From positions 186,001 to 250,000 of the forward strand of contig AP024096.1 of assembly GCA_015099395.1 (NCBI GenBank): DNA of 64,000 nt. Direction: 5' to 3'. Each line of letters opens with the position of its first letter. Position 1 is the stretch's first letter. Below are positions 44,707 through 55,468 of this stretch, piece after piece. A model generated the notes under the pieces. The model was not told the origin of the DNA. It made no database searches and worked only from the letters and a program-made list of their open reading frames with translations. Both the position numbers and the translations under genes were made by a program. Source of the DNA: Ktedonobacteria bacterium brp13 (lineage in GTDB: Bacteria > Chloroflexota > Ktedonobacteria > Ktedonobacterales > Ktedonobacteraceae).

Positions 44707-45438
44707 ATGAGTATCCTGGAAGCAAGGCATATCTCCAAAGCATTTGGCGGCATTCAGGCACTCGATACCTGTTCAATCTCTGTTGAACAGGGCGAGATTA
44801 TGGGCTTGATCGGCCCGAATGGTTCCGGCAAAACAACACTGTTTAATGTGATCACCGGCTATGAGCCTGCTGATAAGGGTGAAGTGCACTTCAATGGCAC
44901 ATCTATCACAAGTGCCAGGCCAGATCACGTGTTTAGCCTGGGCCTCGGCCGCACCTTTCAGTTGACACGCATATTCTCACGGCTCACTGTACTTGAGAAT
45001 ATGCATGTCGCAGCACAACGCCGGGGTTCACGAGCGTTACTAAGCCGTTGGAGTTCCCGCCATGAGCAGAAACGGGCTCTTGAACTCCTGGATTTCGTCG
45101 GGATCACACAACACAAGAATGAACTGGCGGGCAGCCTCTCCTATGGACAGAAGAAGTTACTCGAGTTCGCTTTCATCCTTATTGCTGAACCAAAAATGAT
45201 TCTCCTTGATGAACCCGCTGGCGGTATTAACCCGACATTGCTCAACCACCTATCAGAACGTATTTGCGAATTAAACAAACGAGGAGTGACCTTTCTATTG
45301 GTCGAGCACAACATGGAATTTGTCATGGGTTTGTGTGACCGCATCACTGTATTGCATCGTGGCGCAAAAATTGCAGAAGGTGCACCTGAAGATGTACGCA
45401 AAGATCCATTGGTGCTCGAAGCCTACCTGGGAGGTTAA
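44707..45438 (+). CDS. livG: Liv-type ABC ATPase, LivG
   Basis: 243 residues. Walker A GPNGSGKT near 36, LSYGQKKLLEFA signature, Walker B MILLDEPAGG, and LVEHNMEFVM with the switch His. The GGINP segment after Walker B is typical of LivG. Four nt after livM. Confidence 0.94.
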   Translation: MSILEARHISKAFGGIQALDTCSISVEQGEIMGLIGPNGSGKTTLFNVITGYEPADKGEVHFNGTSITSARPDHVFSLGLGRTFQLTRIFSRLTVLENMHVAAQRRGSRALLSRWSSRHEQKRALELLDFVGITQHKNELAGSLSYGQKKLLEFAFILIAEPKMILLDEPAGGINPTLLNHLSERICELNKRGVTFLLVEHNMEFVMGLCDRITVLHRGAKIAEGAPEDVRKDPLVLEAYLGG

Positions 45439-45442
45439 GCTT

Positions 45443-46174
45443 ATGTTATTGCAGATAGAAAACGTTGTGGCTGGTTACGGCGGCGGCGATATTCTCAAAG
45501 GTGTTAATCTTACAGTGGAAAAAGGATCGATTACCTGCATCGTTGGACCAAATGGGGCAGGCAAATCGACGGTAATGCGTACGATAAGTGGGCTCTTGAA
45601 ACCTCGTCTCGGTGAAATCACCTTCGATGGACATCCAATCGCAGGCCTGAGTCCTTATAAAGTGCTCTCTCTTGGCATTGTACAGGTCCCACAAAATCAT
45701 AGCCTGTTTACCGATATGACGGTCAGGGAAAATGTCAGGCTAGGCGCATTTCTGTTGCGCGATGCGGCGCTGGTAAACCGGCGTTTGCACGAGGTTGAGG
45801 AACTCTTCCCGATTGTGAAAACGCGTGCCAGCGAGAAGGCTGGTAGCCTTTCAGGTGGTCAACAACGCCTGGTTGAATTCGCCCGCTGCTTAATGCTTGA
45901 TCCCCCACTCATTCTGCTGGATGAGCCCTCCGTTGGTCTGGATCCACAAACCCTCAAACAGGTGTTTGACACCATCAGGTTAATGCATGAGAATGGCAGA
46001 ACCATTCTCATGATCGAGCAAAATGTGCGCGCTGGACTTGGCGTAGCAACCCATGGCGTTGTTATGGAGAGCGGACGCGTGCGCCTGACCGGCACTCATC
46101 AGGAAATCCTGGACAATCCTGAAATTGGTCATTTGTACCTGGGCGGGACGCTATCCGCCAGGAAAGTACGTTGA
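45443..46174 (+). CDS. livF: Liv-type ABC ATPase, LivF
   Basis: 243 residues from ATG 45443 (GGGAGG before it); the open frame reaches 45320 inside livG but has no start signal there. Walker A GPNGAGKST, VPQNHSLFTDMTVRENV, LSGGQQRLVEFAR, Walker B LILLDEPSVGLDP, and the IEQNVR switch typical of LivF, where Gln replaces the usual position before His. Completes the importer. Confidence 0.94.
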   Translation: MLLQIENVVAGYGGGDILKGVNLTVEKGSITCIVGPNGAGKSTVMRTISGLLKPRLGEITFDGHPIAGLSPYKVLSLGIVQVPQNHSLFTDMTVRENVRLGAFLLRDAALVNRRLHEVEELFPIVKTRASEKAGSLSGGQQRLVEFARCLMLDPPLILLDEPSVGLDPQTLKQVFDTIRLMHENGRTILMIEQNVRAGLGVATHGVVMESGRVRLTGTHQEILDNPEIGHLYLGGTLSARKVR

Positions 46175-46196
46175 ACAGCGAGAAGGAGCAGGCACT

Positions 46197-47264
46197 ATGC
46201 CAACAGAAGAACGTGTACAAATAGCAATTGAAAATTGGGCACCACGCTTTATCGCCAATGGCGTAGACGCGAACGATGTGCAGCACCTGACTAAACACAT
46301 CGAGCGCTGGGCTGACTGGAGTCAGGAATGGTCTGCCTGTGCAAGCATACACGAACGCATGGGTGAGCAGGCTGAAGCTGAAGCGAACTATCAATCGGCT
46401 GCTTACCATTATCTGCACGCCTCCATCACCTACCATTTCGGCAAATTCCTCTTCGTGCAACATCCCGCTGAATTGCGGGTGGCACACGAGCATGTCGTGC
46501 GCACCTACCAGAAAGCATTGCCTTATTTCGACTTTCCAGGCGAGCGGGTAGCCATTCCTTATGAAGATGGCAATATGATGTACGGCATCCTCAGAAAACC
46601 CTGGCATACTCCAAGACCACCAGTGGTCATTCTCTTGCCTGGCCTCGATTCGGTGAAGGAAGAACTTCACAACTACGGAGATGATTTTCTCAAACGAGGG
46701 CTAGCAGTTCTCGCTATTGACGGTCCTGGTCAGGGTGAGATGGAGTTTGATCATCCACTACGCCATGACGCTGAGGTCCCTCTGCGCCATGCGATCGACT
46801 ATCTCGAACAGCGCCCTGATGTGGACGCTACGCGCGTAGGGATTATGGGAGTGAGCCTGGGTGGGTACTTTGCCCTGCGTGCCGCCGCCTTCGAGCCTCG
46901 TGTCAAAGCCGCCATCTGCCTTGCCGGTGCATACAACCTGGCACAACACTTTGACCGCTATCCTCTTCTCACGCAAGAAGCTTTCATTTATCGTCTCAAG
47001 GCTGACGATGAGGCAGCCGCACGCATTACATTGCAGCAATTCGACCTCGCTGGTGTGATGCCGCAGATAACGTGTCCGCTTCTCGTTATCATGGGACGCC
47101 GAGATCGACTCTTTCCGCCAGAAGACTCCGAAAAGATGGTGGCAGAAGCAGGAGGTCACGCCGAACTTATGATGTTTGAGGATGGGAATCATGTCTGTAA
47201 CAACATTCCATATAAATATCGACCGCAACAGGCCGACTGGATGCGCCGAAAACTTGGGAGTTGA
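46197..47264 (+). CDS. Alpha/beta hydrolase, FrsA/2,6-dihydroxypseudooxynicotine-hydrolase-like
   Basis: 355 residues from ATG 46197 (GAAGGAG 7 nt before). A helical N-terminal third precedes the core fold: PVVILLPGLDSVKEE (oxyanion region), AIDGPGQGE, nucleophile Ser in MGVSLGGYFALR, Asp in MGRRDRLFPPED, and His in DGNHVCNN. The overall plan matches the DUF1100 group that includes C-C hydrolases of nicotine breakdown and lipases of FrsA type. It follows livF directly and precedes a succinate-semialdehyde-type dehydrogenase, a pairing also seen in pAO1 nicotine catabolism; that parallel is suggestive only. Confidence 0.88.
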   Translation: MPTEERVQIAIENWAPRFIANGVDANDVQHLTKHIERWADWSQEWSACASIHERMGEQAEAEANYQSAAYHYLHASITYHFGKFLFVQHPAELRVAHEHVVRTYQKALPYFDFPGERVAIPYEDGNMMYGILRKPWHTPRPPVVILLPGLDSVKEELHNYGDDFLKRGLAVLAIDGPGQGEMEFDHPLRHDAEVPLRHAIDYLEQRPDVDATRVGIMGVSLGGYFALRAAAFEPRVKAAICLAGAYNLAQHFDRYPLLTQEAFIYRLKADDEAAARITLQQFDLAGVMPQITCPLLVIMGRRDRLFPPEDSEKMVAEAGGHAELMMFEDGNHVCNNIPYKYRPQQADWMRRKLGS

Positions 47265-47344
47265 CGGCCCATCTTCACCCAGTGAAGCGTTAACGTGCCT
47301 GCACGTCTTGTAGGAATATATACATGAAAAGAAGAGGAGCTATT

Positions 47345-48739
47345 GTGAGTATCCAAACCATCAATCCCGCCACAGAGGAGATCGTTGAAACATTTGAGCC
47401 ATATAGCACAATTCAGATAGAAGAAGCACTTACCCAGGCACGTCAAACATTCGAGCAGTGGCGTGAAACTTCACTCGCTGAACGGGCTACCTATCTGCAC
47501 CGTGTTGCAAGTTATCTGCGTACACACAAAACCAGATACGCCCAGATCATCACACTGGAGATGGGAAAACCCATTACTGAAGCAGAAGCCGAGATCGAGA
47601 AATGCGCATGGAACTGTGATTTCTATGCCGACAATGCTGCGCGTATCCTTGCGGACGATTCTGTGGCCACGAATGCGACTGAAAGCTACATATCATTTCT
47701 CCCCCTTGGCGTTGTTCTGGCTGTAATGCCCTGGAATTATCCCTTCTGGCAGGTGTTCCGCTTCGCAGCACCCGCCTTGATGGCTGGCAATACGGCCGTT
47801 CTGAAGCATGCCTCCAATGTCTCACGCGCGGCACTAGAGATCGAAGGTGTCTTTCAGGCATGCGGCTTACCACAGGGGGCCTTTCGCACTGTCCTGGTTC
47901 CGGGAGCGGAGACAAAACATCTTATTACCGACCCACGCATCACTGCTGTAACCCTGACGGGGAGTGATCCAGCTGGCGTTGCCGTAGCCTCCGCCAGTGG
48001 ACAGGCTTTGAAGAAATGTGTCCTTGAACTGGGTGGCTCGGATGCTTTTATCGTGTTGGAGGATGCCGATCTCGACGCTGCGGTGCAGGTCGCGGTGCGC
48101 GCTCGTTTTCAGAATACTGGTCAGAGTTGTATCGCAGCCAAGCGTTTCATTGTAGTCGAAGCAGTTGCTGACGCCTTTGAGCAAAAATTTGTAGCGGCAG
48201 CAGCGCAACTTCGTGTAGGCGATCCACTCAACCGCGAGACACAGGTTGGGCCCATGGCACGTGGTGACCTGCGCGAGGAGCTAGATCAACAAGTGCAAGC
48301 ATCTGTCAAAATGGGTGCTAAGGTGGCACTTGGCGGCAAAAAGCTTGCAGGGAAAGGCTATTTCTATGCACCTACGATCATGACACATATCACATCCCAG
48401 ATGCCAGTCTTTAAAGATGAAACCTTTGGCCCTGTTGCAGCGGTCATTCGTGCCGAGGATGCTGAGCATGCACTGCAACTGGCGAATGCTTCACCCTTTG
48501 GACTGAGTAGTAATATATGGACTGGCGATGTTGAGCGTGGACGAAAACTCGCACGTCGTATCGAAGCGGGTGGTGTCTTCATCAATGGTATGACAGTTAG
48601 CGATCCGCGCCTGCCATTCGGCGGTGTTAAACGCAGTGGCTATGGAAGAGAACTCTCCTCCTTCGGTATTCGTGAGTTCGTCAATGTCCAGACAGTCTGG
48701 ATTGGCCCGGCAGTTGCAGCCCGGGTGACAAGCGAGTAA
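47345..48739 (+). CDS. Succinate-semialdehyde-type NAD(P)-dependent aldehyde dehydrogenase
   Basis: 464 residues from GTG 47345, preferred to the ATG at 47324 because AGAGGAGC sits 5 nt before the GTG and SIQTINPATEE is the usual family start. Motifs: MPWNYPFWQ, LTGSDPAG, ELGGSDAFIV with the base Glu, FQNTGQSCIAAKR with the nucleophile Cys, and ETFGPVAAV. Closest in style to GabD/Sad enzymes that omit a long N-terminal extension. Last gene of the catabolic cluster, 80 bp after the hydrolase gene. Confidence 0.93.
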   Translation: MSIQTINPATEEIVETFEPYSTIQIEEALTQARQTFEQWRETSLAERATYLHRVASYLRTHKTRYAQIITLEMGKPITEAEAEIEKCAWNCDFYADNAARILADDSVATNATESYISFLPLGVVLAVMPWNYPFWQVFRFAAPALMAGNTAVLKHASNVSRAALEIEGVFQACGLPQGAFRTVLVPGAETKHLITDPRITAVTLTGSDPAGVAVASASGQALKKCVLELGGSDAFIVLEDADLDAAVQVAVRARFQNTGQSCIAAKRFIVVEAVADAFEQKFVAAAAQLRVGDPLNRETQVGPMARGDLREELDQQVQASVKMGAKVALGGKKLAGKGYFYAPTIMTHITSQMPVFKDETFGPVAAVIRAEDAEHALQLANASPFGLSSNIWTGDVERGRKLARRIEAGGVFINGMTVSDPRLPFGGVKRSGYGRELSSFGIREFVNVQTVWIGPAVAARVTSE

Positions 48740-48800
48740 CATAGCATTGTGCCACGCAAATAGGTCTGAATAGGATGGCACTTCTTGAGCCACGCATCAA

Positions 48801-49142
48801 GCCGCTCTCCCTGACGCAGACGCACCATTTGCCCAAAGTCTTGCTTTATGGGAGGCTAAATACTACTACCAGTTATGGAGACCTATCATGGCAATCCGTG
48901 AAGCTAACACAATCAGAAATCCGCTAATCATTGGCGACCTAACCTGGACACCGCTCATCGCTACCGCACCTGATCCATCTTATCCAGCCGCCCACAGCAC
49001 GATTAGCGCAGCCGGAGCGATCGTGCTGTCCGCCTTCTTCGGTAACCATGATCAGGTGCGGGTAACCGATAACGGCACCACTCTGACCTTTGCCAGCTAC
49101 ACAGACGCAGCTTCAGCAAGCATAACCAGACACGCTTGCTAG
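48801..49142 (+). pseudogene. Vanadium-dependent haloperoxidase (PAP2) relic
   Basis: The frame ALWEAKYYYQLWRPIMAIRE leads to TWTPLIATAPDPSYPAAHST and ISAAGAIVLSAFFG, the first vanadate/phosphate-binding block (Arg-Pro and His in YPxxHS) of PAP2-type haloperoxidases. It stops at 49142 before the second His block (RIYAGxH), and nothing upstream of about 48800 continues the N-terminal domain. A truncated remnant, with an ATG at 48888 that is unlikely to be used. Confidence 0.75.
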
Positions 49143-49219
49143 AAACGCTCATAAAAGACATAAGTGGAACTGACACAGACACAAAACGGCCAATAGCAGG
49201 CAGCGAAAGGGATTGATGT

Positions 49220-49672
49220 ATGACACAAACATCTTTTGAACACGATATTTTTATTCCAACCTACCCAGAAAAAGTGCAAGCCTTTCTCTCAACTTTGGAC
49301 AATCATAAACAGATTCATCCACTGATTGTAGATATTCGCCAGACAAACACACATACAACTTCTGATGGGACCACAATCAGGCACTATATCATTAAAGATC
49401 GTATGAAGCAGGGCCCATTGCTTCTCACCTTCTCCTATCGGGTTCAGATGAGCGTCAACGCCCAGGGTTTGATTGTTTCTGATGCCTATCAGTTCCCTGC
49501 TATTTTCCTGCATAATACCATGTGTTGCTTGCCGGATGGCTCCGGGACACGGTTAAAAGAGCGTGTTGAGATCACTGCTCCACGCCTGCTGGTCAAAACC
49601 GTTTATACACAAGCCCTCTCGTCACATAAACAGATGCTAGAGAATCTCAAAGAAATTCTCTCATCTCAGTAA
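49220..49672 (+). CDS. SRPBCC (START-like) family protein
   Basis: 150 residues with the helix-grip layout: an N-terminal strand (FEHDIFIPTYPEKVQAFLS), a beta-rich middle (TIRHYIIKDRMKQGPLLLTFSYRVQM) and a long C-terminal helix (AQALSSHKQMLENLKEIL). Binding of a small hydrophobic ligand is the common theme of the fold; no catalytic residue can be named. Start ATG 49220 follows AAAGGGATTG. It stands alone between the haloperoxidase relic and an 817-bp stretch without genes. Confidence 0.7.
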   Translation: MTQTSFEHDIFIPTYPEKVQAFLSTLDNHKQIHPLIVDIRQTNTHTTSDGTTIRHYIIKDRMKQGPLLLTFSYRVQMSVNAQGLIVSDAYQFPAIFLHNTMCCLPDGSGTRLKERVEITAPRLLVKTVYTQALSSHKQMLENLKEILSSQ

Positions 49673-50406
49673 GAGAACAACGAGGGAGGATGCATCGCTC
49701 ATACGCTTGCTTATGTCCAGTTTGCCTGACCACGTCTTGTCTGCTTCCATTCAGCAATGCTACAATGGAGACAGTTCCAGCACCTCCCTCTACAACATGA
49801 GGCACTAAAGAGTGCTCGTCGCCTCGGTTTCTGCTACCTGTTTCAGATATGCATTTCTTGTTAACAGTAGTTTTTTCATATAATGTGTCAGGAACAGTAT
49901 TTCCGCCAGGCTTCCAAAGATTCCTAGAGGGGCTCGAAACCGGAACAAATCAATCATTATGCATTCTAGAAAGAAAACGTTCCTCTGTATATTATAGGAT
50001 TGAGGAACCGTGTATACCCAAAAGATCATGAGTCAGTGATCAGCTAACGGCAGCTTGCTTCTCTGTATCATCTCAGCGTTGTTCACGCAAAACCCGCTCA
50101 CTTGCTCCGATAGATCCTACTATGAGCAGAACAACCCCAATCACTTTCCCCACCACAGCCTACAGAGCAGTTGTCTTGCTCGAAGATAGTCGCTTAGATT
50201 TTATGTTCATATTTGGTCTGATTATTTTCCCCTGCGCAGGTGAACTGGAATCAGAACTTCGAAGGACCATTTGTACCTGTCAGTACCACGAAAAGTAAGG
50301 ATTTTGATACCCGCAGGCTTTTTGTGCGTATTAATGTTATGCTGCTTTCTGTAGGAGTAGATCAGATCTTACCCTGCTGTATAATCTCTAGGGTATATGT
50401 CTTTTA

Positions 50407-50435
50407 TTGACCTGGATTGACAACCCCGGTATAGC
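50407..50435 (+). promoter_or_regulatory. Sigma70-type promoter
   Basis: TTGACC (50407-50412), 17 bp, TATAGC (50430-50435), about 55 bp upstream of the GTG of the anchored protein. The rest of 49673-50489 shows no gene or clear structure. Confidence 0.55.
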
Positions 50436-50489
50436 TATCTCTCTTCTCTTTTGCACAACAAAAGAAAAGAACAATCGGAGTATATTATC

Positions 50490-50936
50490 GTGAGCAAGCG
50501 TGCACAAATCGGTCTACTCAGTATTCTCTTACTGCTAACACTCCTGTGTACGGTATTTGCCACTATAAATGCAACGCAATCTGTACATAATTTCCAAAAG
50601 CAATATACTAATGCCAAAACGGAAAATGTTAACGCGTTGCGTCCCTGGATGACCATTCCGATTGTTTCTCACGTCTATCATGTACCCGAAGACGAGCTGT
50701 ATAACGCGATCAGTATAGCGAAAACCGATCCATTGCGGCGAGCAACTCTCTATGAAATTGCTAATCACAGAAAAAAGCCTGTAAATCAAGTAGTACATAC
50801 GTTGCAACAAACGATCCAGACTTACCGTAATAAGCATCCGCTCCCCCATCAGCATCCTCACCTCTCCATACTAGAGCGGACAAGATGGTCTCCTACGCTA
50901 TCAGCTATGTCGACACAAGAGGAGACAAATGCTTGA
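50490..50936 (+). CDS. Membrane-anchored unknown protein coupled to the DedA-GT fusion
   Basis: 148 residues from GTG 50490 (CGGAG 11 nt before). One N-terminal membrane helix (LLSILLLLTLLCTVFATI) is followed by an extracytoplasmic-looking region with VYHVPEDELYNAISI and HRKKPVNQVVHTLQQTIQTY, then a His/Pro-rich tail. Positive residues precede the helix, so the bulk is probably outside. Its TGA overlaps the TTG start of the next gene (TTGA, 50933-50936), indicating translational coupling and a shared job. Family not recognised. Confidence 0.7.
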   Translation: MSKRAQIGLLSILLLLTLLCTVFATINATQSVHNFQKQYTNAKTENVNALRPWMTIPIVSHVYHVPEDELYNAISIAKTDPLRRATLYEIANHRKKPVNQVVHTLQQTIQTYRNKHPLPHQHPHLSILERTRWSPTLSAMSTQEETNA

Positions 50937-52723
50937 ATACGTTTCTTATTAGTGCATTACATGGGTATGGGTATCCAGTTCTCTGGATCATCGTGTTTGT
51001 CGCCGCTATAGGCGCTCCGATCTCTGGCAACCTTCTGCTTTACGCGGCAGGTGCATTTGCTGCCTTTGGTGATTTCAACGTCTTCATTTTATTCTTCGTT
51101 GCTATCAGCGCAGCCGTACTTGGAGATAATCTGGGGTATTTTATTGGCTGGAAGATAGGACCACCTCTCCTACTCTGGCTTGAGCAGCAGAAGCGTTTTC
51201 GTTTTTTCTCACCACAATCTCTTGACCGTGGCCGAGCGTTTTTTCGGCGAAGAGCAGCCTGGGCAATATTTATAACGCGATTTTTGATCCTTGTTCTTGG
51301 AGGTCCAGTCAACTGGCTGGCTGGCATAGAACGCTACGATTACCGGCGTTTTCTCTTCTGGGATATAGTTGGTCAGATAATTGGAGCAATTATTCCTCTT
51401 GCTATTGGCTATACCTTTGCCGAAAGTTGGAGTGAAGCGGAAAGTATTTTTGGAGCGTTTTCAGGTTTACTGCTAGCATTTATTGCGGTTCTGATTGTCT
51501 CCATCTGGTTCATACGTAAAGTAAGAACACAAAGGAATAATCGAAAAGTGAAAGCATTAAAGGATGATACTCAATTAAGGGATGATACTCAAAAGGAAGC
51601 GGAGAAGGATCTGCCCCAACCAGTAACCAAACCTACCATTCTGATTCTGATTGCTCACCTCGGTGGCGGTCACTTAAATCTGGCCCAGGCGCTCAATAAT
51701 GCGCTTGAAGAGCGTTATCACGTCGTGATTGTAGATCCACAGTCGAAGATGGCTGAACATACATATACCTTCTTAAGTCGACGCTTTATGGCGCTGCTAA
51801 ACTGGCAATTTATCTGCACAGATAATGCTATCGCAGCAAAATGGTTGCAGCGTATACTTACATTAATGAATCGTAAGCATATTCTACATGTTATGGAACA
51901 GGTTCAGCCCCAGCTTATCATTACGACCCATGCTATGGTTTCCTATGTTGTAGCCCGTGCCAACGAACAACGCAAGGTACCTGTGCCACTGATATTTCAA
52001 CTTACTGACCTGGAACGTGTGCATATGACCTGGTTTGTTGAAAAGCACGCAACTGCCTATCTGGCCCCAACTCGCGAGATTTTTGCTCAAGCTTGTGAGC
52101 AAAGCATCGCTCAAGAGCGTTTGTATCTGACAGGAAGACCAATCCGGCGTCAGTTTATAGAAGCAGATGGCACGGAAAAAGCAGCCACGCTTACATCTTT
52201 AGGCTTTGATCCAGCGGGGTTTACCATTTTTCTGCAAGGCGGCGCAAAAGGATCAGCCAGCGTTGACCAACTCATCAAAAATATACAGGCAACAGGAATA
52301 CGAGTGCAAATTATCCTGGCGGCAGGCAATAATAAAAAGATGATAGAGCGTTACACTGGAGATGAGTTGATACGGGTAATACCCTTTACTGAGAATATCG
52401 CTCCTTATATGGTTGCAGCGGACATCATTGTCGGCAAAGCTGGAGCGAGTTTTATCTCCGAAGCATTTATGTTGGAGAAACCATTTCTCGTTACAACCAT
52501 CATTCCATCCCAGGAGGCACCTAGCCTGCACTTTATCGAGCGCTACAACCTGGGCTGGACCTGTCTGACAGCAGCGGCTCAGCGAGAGTTATTTGTAAAG
52601 ATAGCGAATAACGCTGATATGATCTCTGAAAAGGTACGCAGTATTCGAACATATAAAGAATGGAATATGCAGGTTTACCAGGAAGTCGGGCCACTTATTG
52701 ATCATCTCCTGACAGAGTCTTGA
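50933..52723 (+). CDS. DedA membrane domain fused to GT28 (MGDG synthase-like) glycosyltransferase
   Basis: 596 residues from TTG 50933 (GAGGAG 8 nt before); an in-frame ATG at 50885 lacks a site. Residues about 5-200 are a DedA/SNARE-associated domain: LGDNLGYFIGWKIG, FITRFLILVLGGPVNWLAGI, and several membrane segments. DedA proteins include flippases for undecaprenyl phosphate and phospholipids. After a charged linker (205-245), residues 250-590 match the MGDG-synthase/MurG-type GT-B fold: AHLGGGHLNLAQAL, LIITTHAMVSYV, FQLTDLERVHMTWFV, FLQGGAKGS, PFTENIAPYMVAADIIVGKAGASFISEA and IPSQEAPS. Expected to glycosylate a membrane lipid on the cytosolic face, with the fused domain moving lipid or product. 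Confidence 0.88.
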   Translation: MNTFLISALHGYGYPVLWIIVFVAAIGAPISGNLLLYAAGAFAAFGDFNVFILFFVAISAAVLGDNLGYFIGWKIGPPLLLWLEQQKRFRFFSPQSLDRGRAFFRRRAAWAIFITRFLILVLGGPVNWLAGIERYDYRRFLFWDIVGQIIGAIIPLAIGYTFAESWSEAESIFGAFSGLLLAFIAVLIVSIWFIRKVRTQRNNRKVKALKDDTQLRDDTQKEAEKDLPQPVTKPTILILIAHLGGGHLNLAQALNNALEERYHVVIVDPQSKMAEHTYTFLSRRFMALLNWQFICTDNAIAAKWLQRILTLMNRKHILHVMEQVQPQLIITTHAMVSYVVARANEQRKVPVPLIFQLTDLERVHMTWFVEKHATAYLAPTREIFAQACEQSIAQERLYLTGRPIRRQFIEADGTEKAATLTSLGFDPAGFTIFLQGGAKGSASVDQLIKNIQATGIRVQIILAAGNNKKMIERYTGDELIRVIPFTENIAPYMVAADIIVGKAGASFISEAFMLEKPFLVTTIIPSQEAPSLHFIERYNLGWTCLTAAAQRELFVKIANNADMISEKVRSIRTYKEWNMQVYQEVGPLIDHLLTES

Positions 52724-53008
52724 TAGAGACTTGAGTTTTTGACAAGCTATGTTAACTCCCCGTCCAGTTTATCAAGATGTTTGTAAATATGCCAATCTCC
52801 TTATGAGTTACTCCTACTCAAAGATATGGTAGCCTGCACGCCGGGTCCCTTTACCACGATACTGTACAGTAAGACGTACAGTTCAACAAGCTTGATAACA
52901 ACAGGATGGCAGCTGATACAAGCTGCTTATTATGCACTCAAAACAAGTGGTGAAGATTGCAACTGGGGTTGGAGGCTGCTTTCACAGGATGAGGGCAGAA
53001 AGCAAATT

Positions 53009-53047
53009 GGGATCTTTCACGACTTAAGTCAAGTCGTGAAAGATCCC
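53009..53047. repeat. 17-bp perfect hairpin
   Basis: Arms 53009-53025 and 53031-53047 pair fully around a 5-nt loop (aagtc). It lies between the DedA-GT gene and the convergent sqdB. No T-tract follows, yet the position suits a bidirectional transcript end or RNase-processed site. The remaining bases of 52724-53239 show no supportable gene. Confidence 0.9.
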
Positions 53048-53239
53048 GTCACTGATCATCATCAGTTTGCTTTTGCGTGATAAGCTTTTCGCGATCAGTT
53101 CATAGAGGTGGAGACCTTTAAGCTGAATAACAAAACGATAGACGGAGAAGCGTTTGCATGGGAAACCAGGACGTCGTCGGCCTGGCAGCCTTAAGTGGCG
53201 TGGTTCACTTACTCATACCCCGTTGATAGATCTGCTTAC

Positions 53240-54466
<1,227 letters not shown>

Positions 54467-54855
54467 TCAGCAATACATGTTATATAGTAACTATTCAGAT
54501 ACTCTGGAATCAATCACCCCTCTTTAGAAGTAGGTCGAGACGAAATTCGTCTCCATATAAATTGATACCATTCCAAATTTGGAACCACTCATGATCTGAT
54601 TTCATACGGGTACCTGCATAGCTACTCTTATCTATATATGTATATTTCATAATAGACATACAATGCAAGAAGCGAGAGCAAAAGGAGGACCTGACTAGTA
54701 GTTATGTGGTAAAAAGGCTGAGCACGGAATACAATTTTCATCCATTTCTAATAAAAATGCACTAGAAGAGATAATGCAAAGAGAGCTCAAAAAAAACGTG
54801 CACATGCCATATGGTTGATGCTTGAGGTGTGAGATAGGTCTGTCTATTGAGAATG

Positions 54856-54919
54856 TGCTTTGAACGTTGCGCAAAGAAAGCTTTTTATGCTTTGAACGTT
54901 GCGCAAAGAAAGCTTTTTA
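54856..54919. repeat. Perfect 32-bp tandem duplication
   Basis: Copies 54856-54887 and 54888-54919 are identical. Each contains a ctttg...caaag dyad around a 9-nt centre. The surrounding 54434-55200 has no gene I can support. Confidence 0.95.
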
Positions 54920-55209
54920 TAAGGATTGCATCACATTTCTCGTGTATCAAAAAGAGTCGATCTCTATACTCAACAAAAGGTTCTCCGGTTCCCACTTCTC
55001 AAAGTAGCTAGCTTCGAGTGCCTCCTTCCGAGAGAATATTACTGATCGTTCGGTTAAATGTCAAGGACATTGTATGTATTCAACACATTTCTTGAAGATT
55101 TCTTGAGATTCTCTCGCTATATTCCTATTGGGGCAGTGTTATCACTGGATTATCACAGTAAAAAGGGAGCAAAAGGAGGAGCATCAAGAGGAGAGAAATA
55201 GCACAATCA

Positions 55210-55323
55210 TTTGGTGCTACCAGTCCAAAGCAGGGTAATACAAGTGGCGATATCCACAAAATCAAGCAGATTGTCATGATTATGCAGGAGAATCGCTTGT
55301 TTGACAGCTATTTCGGACTTTGA
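55210..55323 (+). pseudogene. Phospholipase C/acid phosphatase (phosphoesterase family) relic
   Basis: In one frame: SGDIHKIKQIVMIMQENRLFD and SYFGL, then TGA at 55321-55323. IVxxMQENRSFDxYFG is the metal-site start of the bacterial phosphoesterase family (non-haemolytic phospholipase C, AcpA). Ser is replaced by Leu, the gene stops at once, and the following frame gives only short pieces, so this is a remnant of the N-terminus. Confidence 0.7.
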
Positions 55324-55418
55324 CTTTTCACAGACCCCGAGGGCACTGGAGGTGCTTTCGACCAATCCCACACCTGGCCCGGCATCGACGCCGTGAGGTA
55401 GCGTTGTGACCGCACAGC

Positions 55419-55468
55419 CCTATTGACACGGCAAAGTAGCTCGCGAGCTACTTTGCCGTGTCAATAGG
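55419..55468. repeat. Perfect 50-bp palindrome
   Basis: The 25 bases 55419-55443 are followed without any loop by their exact reverse complement, 55444-55468, centred on ctcg-cgag. No T-run follows on either strand. It lies between the phospholipase relic and the end of the phn operon, where it could fold as an RNA end structure for the minus-strand operon about 150 bp beyond phnM, or form a DNA cruciform. Confidence 0.95.

Noticed and set aside
46062..47228. Minus-strand ORFs of 202 and 156 codons
   Set aside because: Antisense to livF and to the alpha/beta hydrolase, whose motifs are complete on the plus strand.
49805..50029. Overlapping ORFs on both strands in the 817-bp gap
   Set aside because: Neither has a start signal or motif; the region is best called empty.
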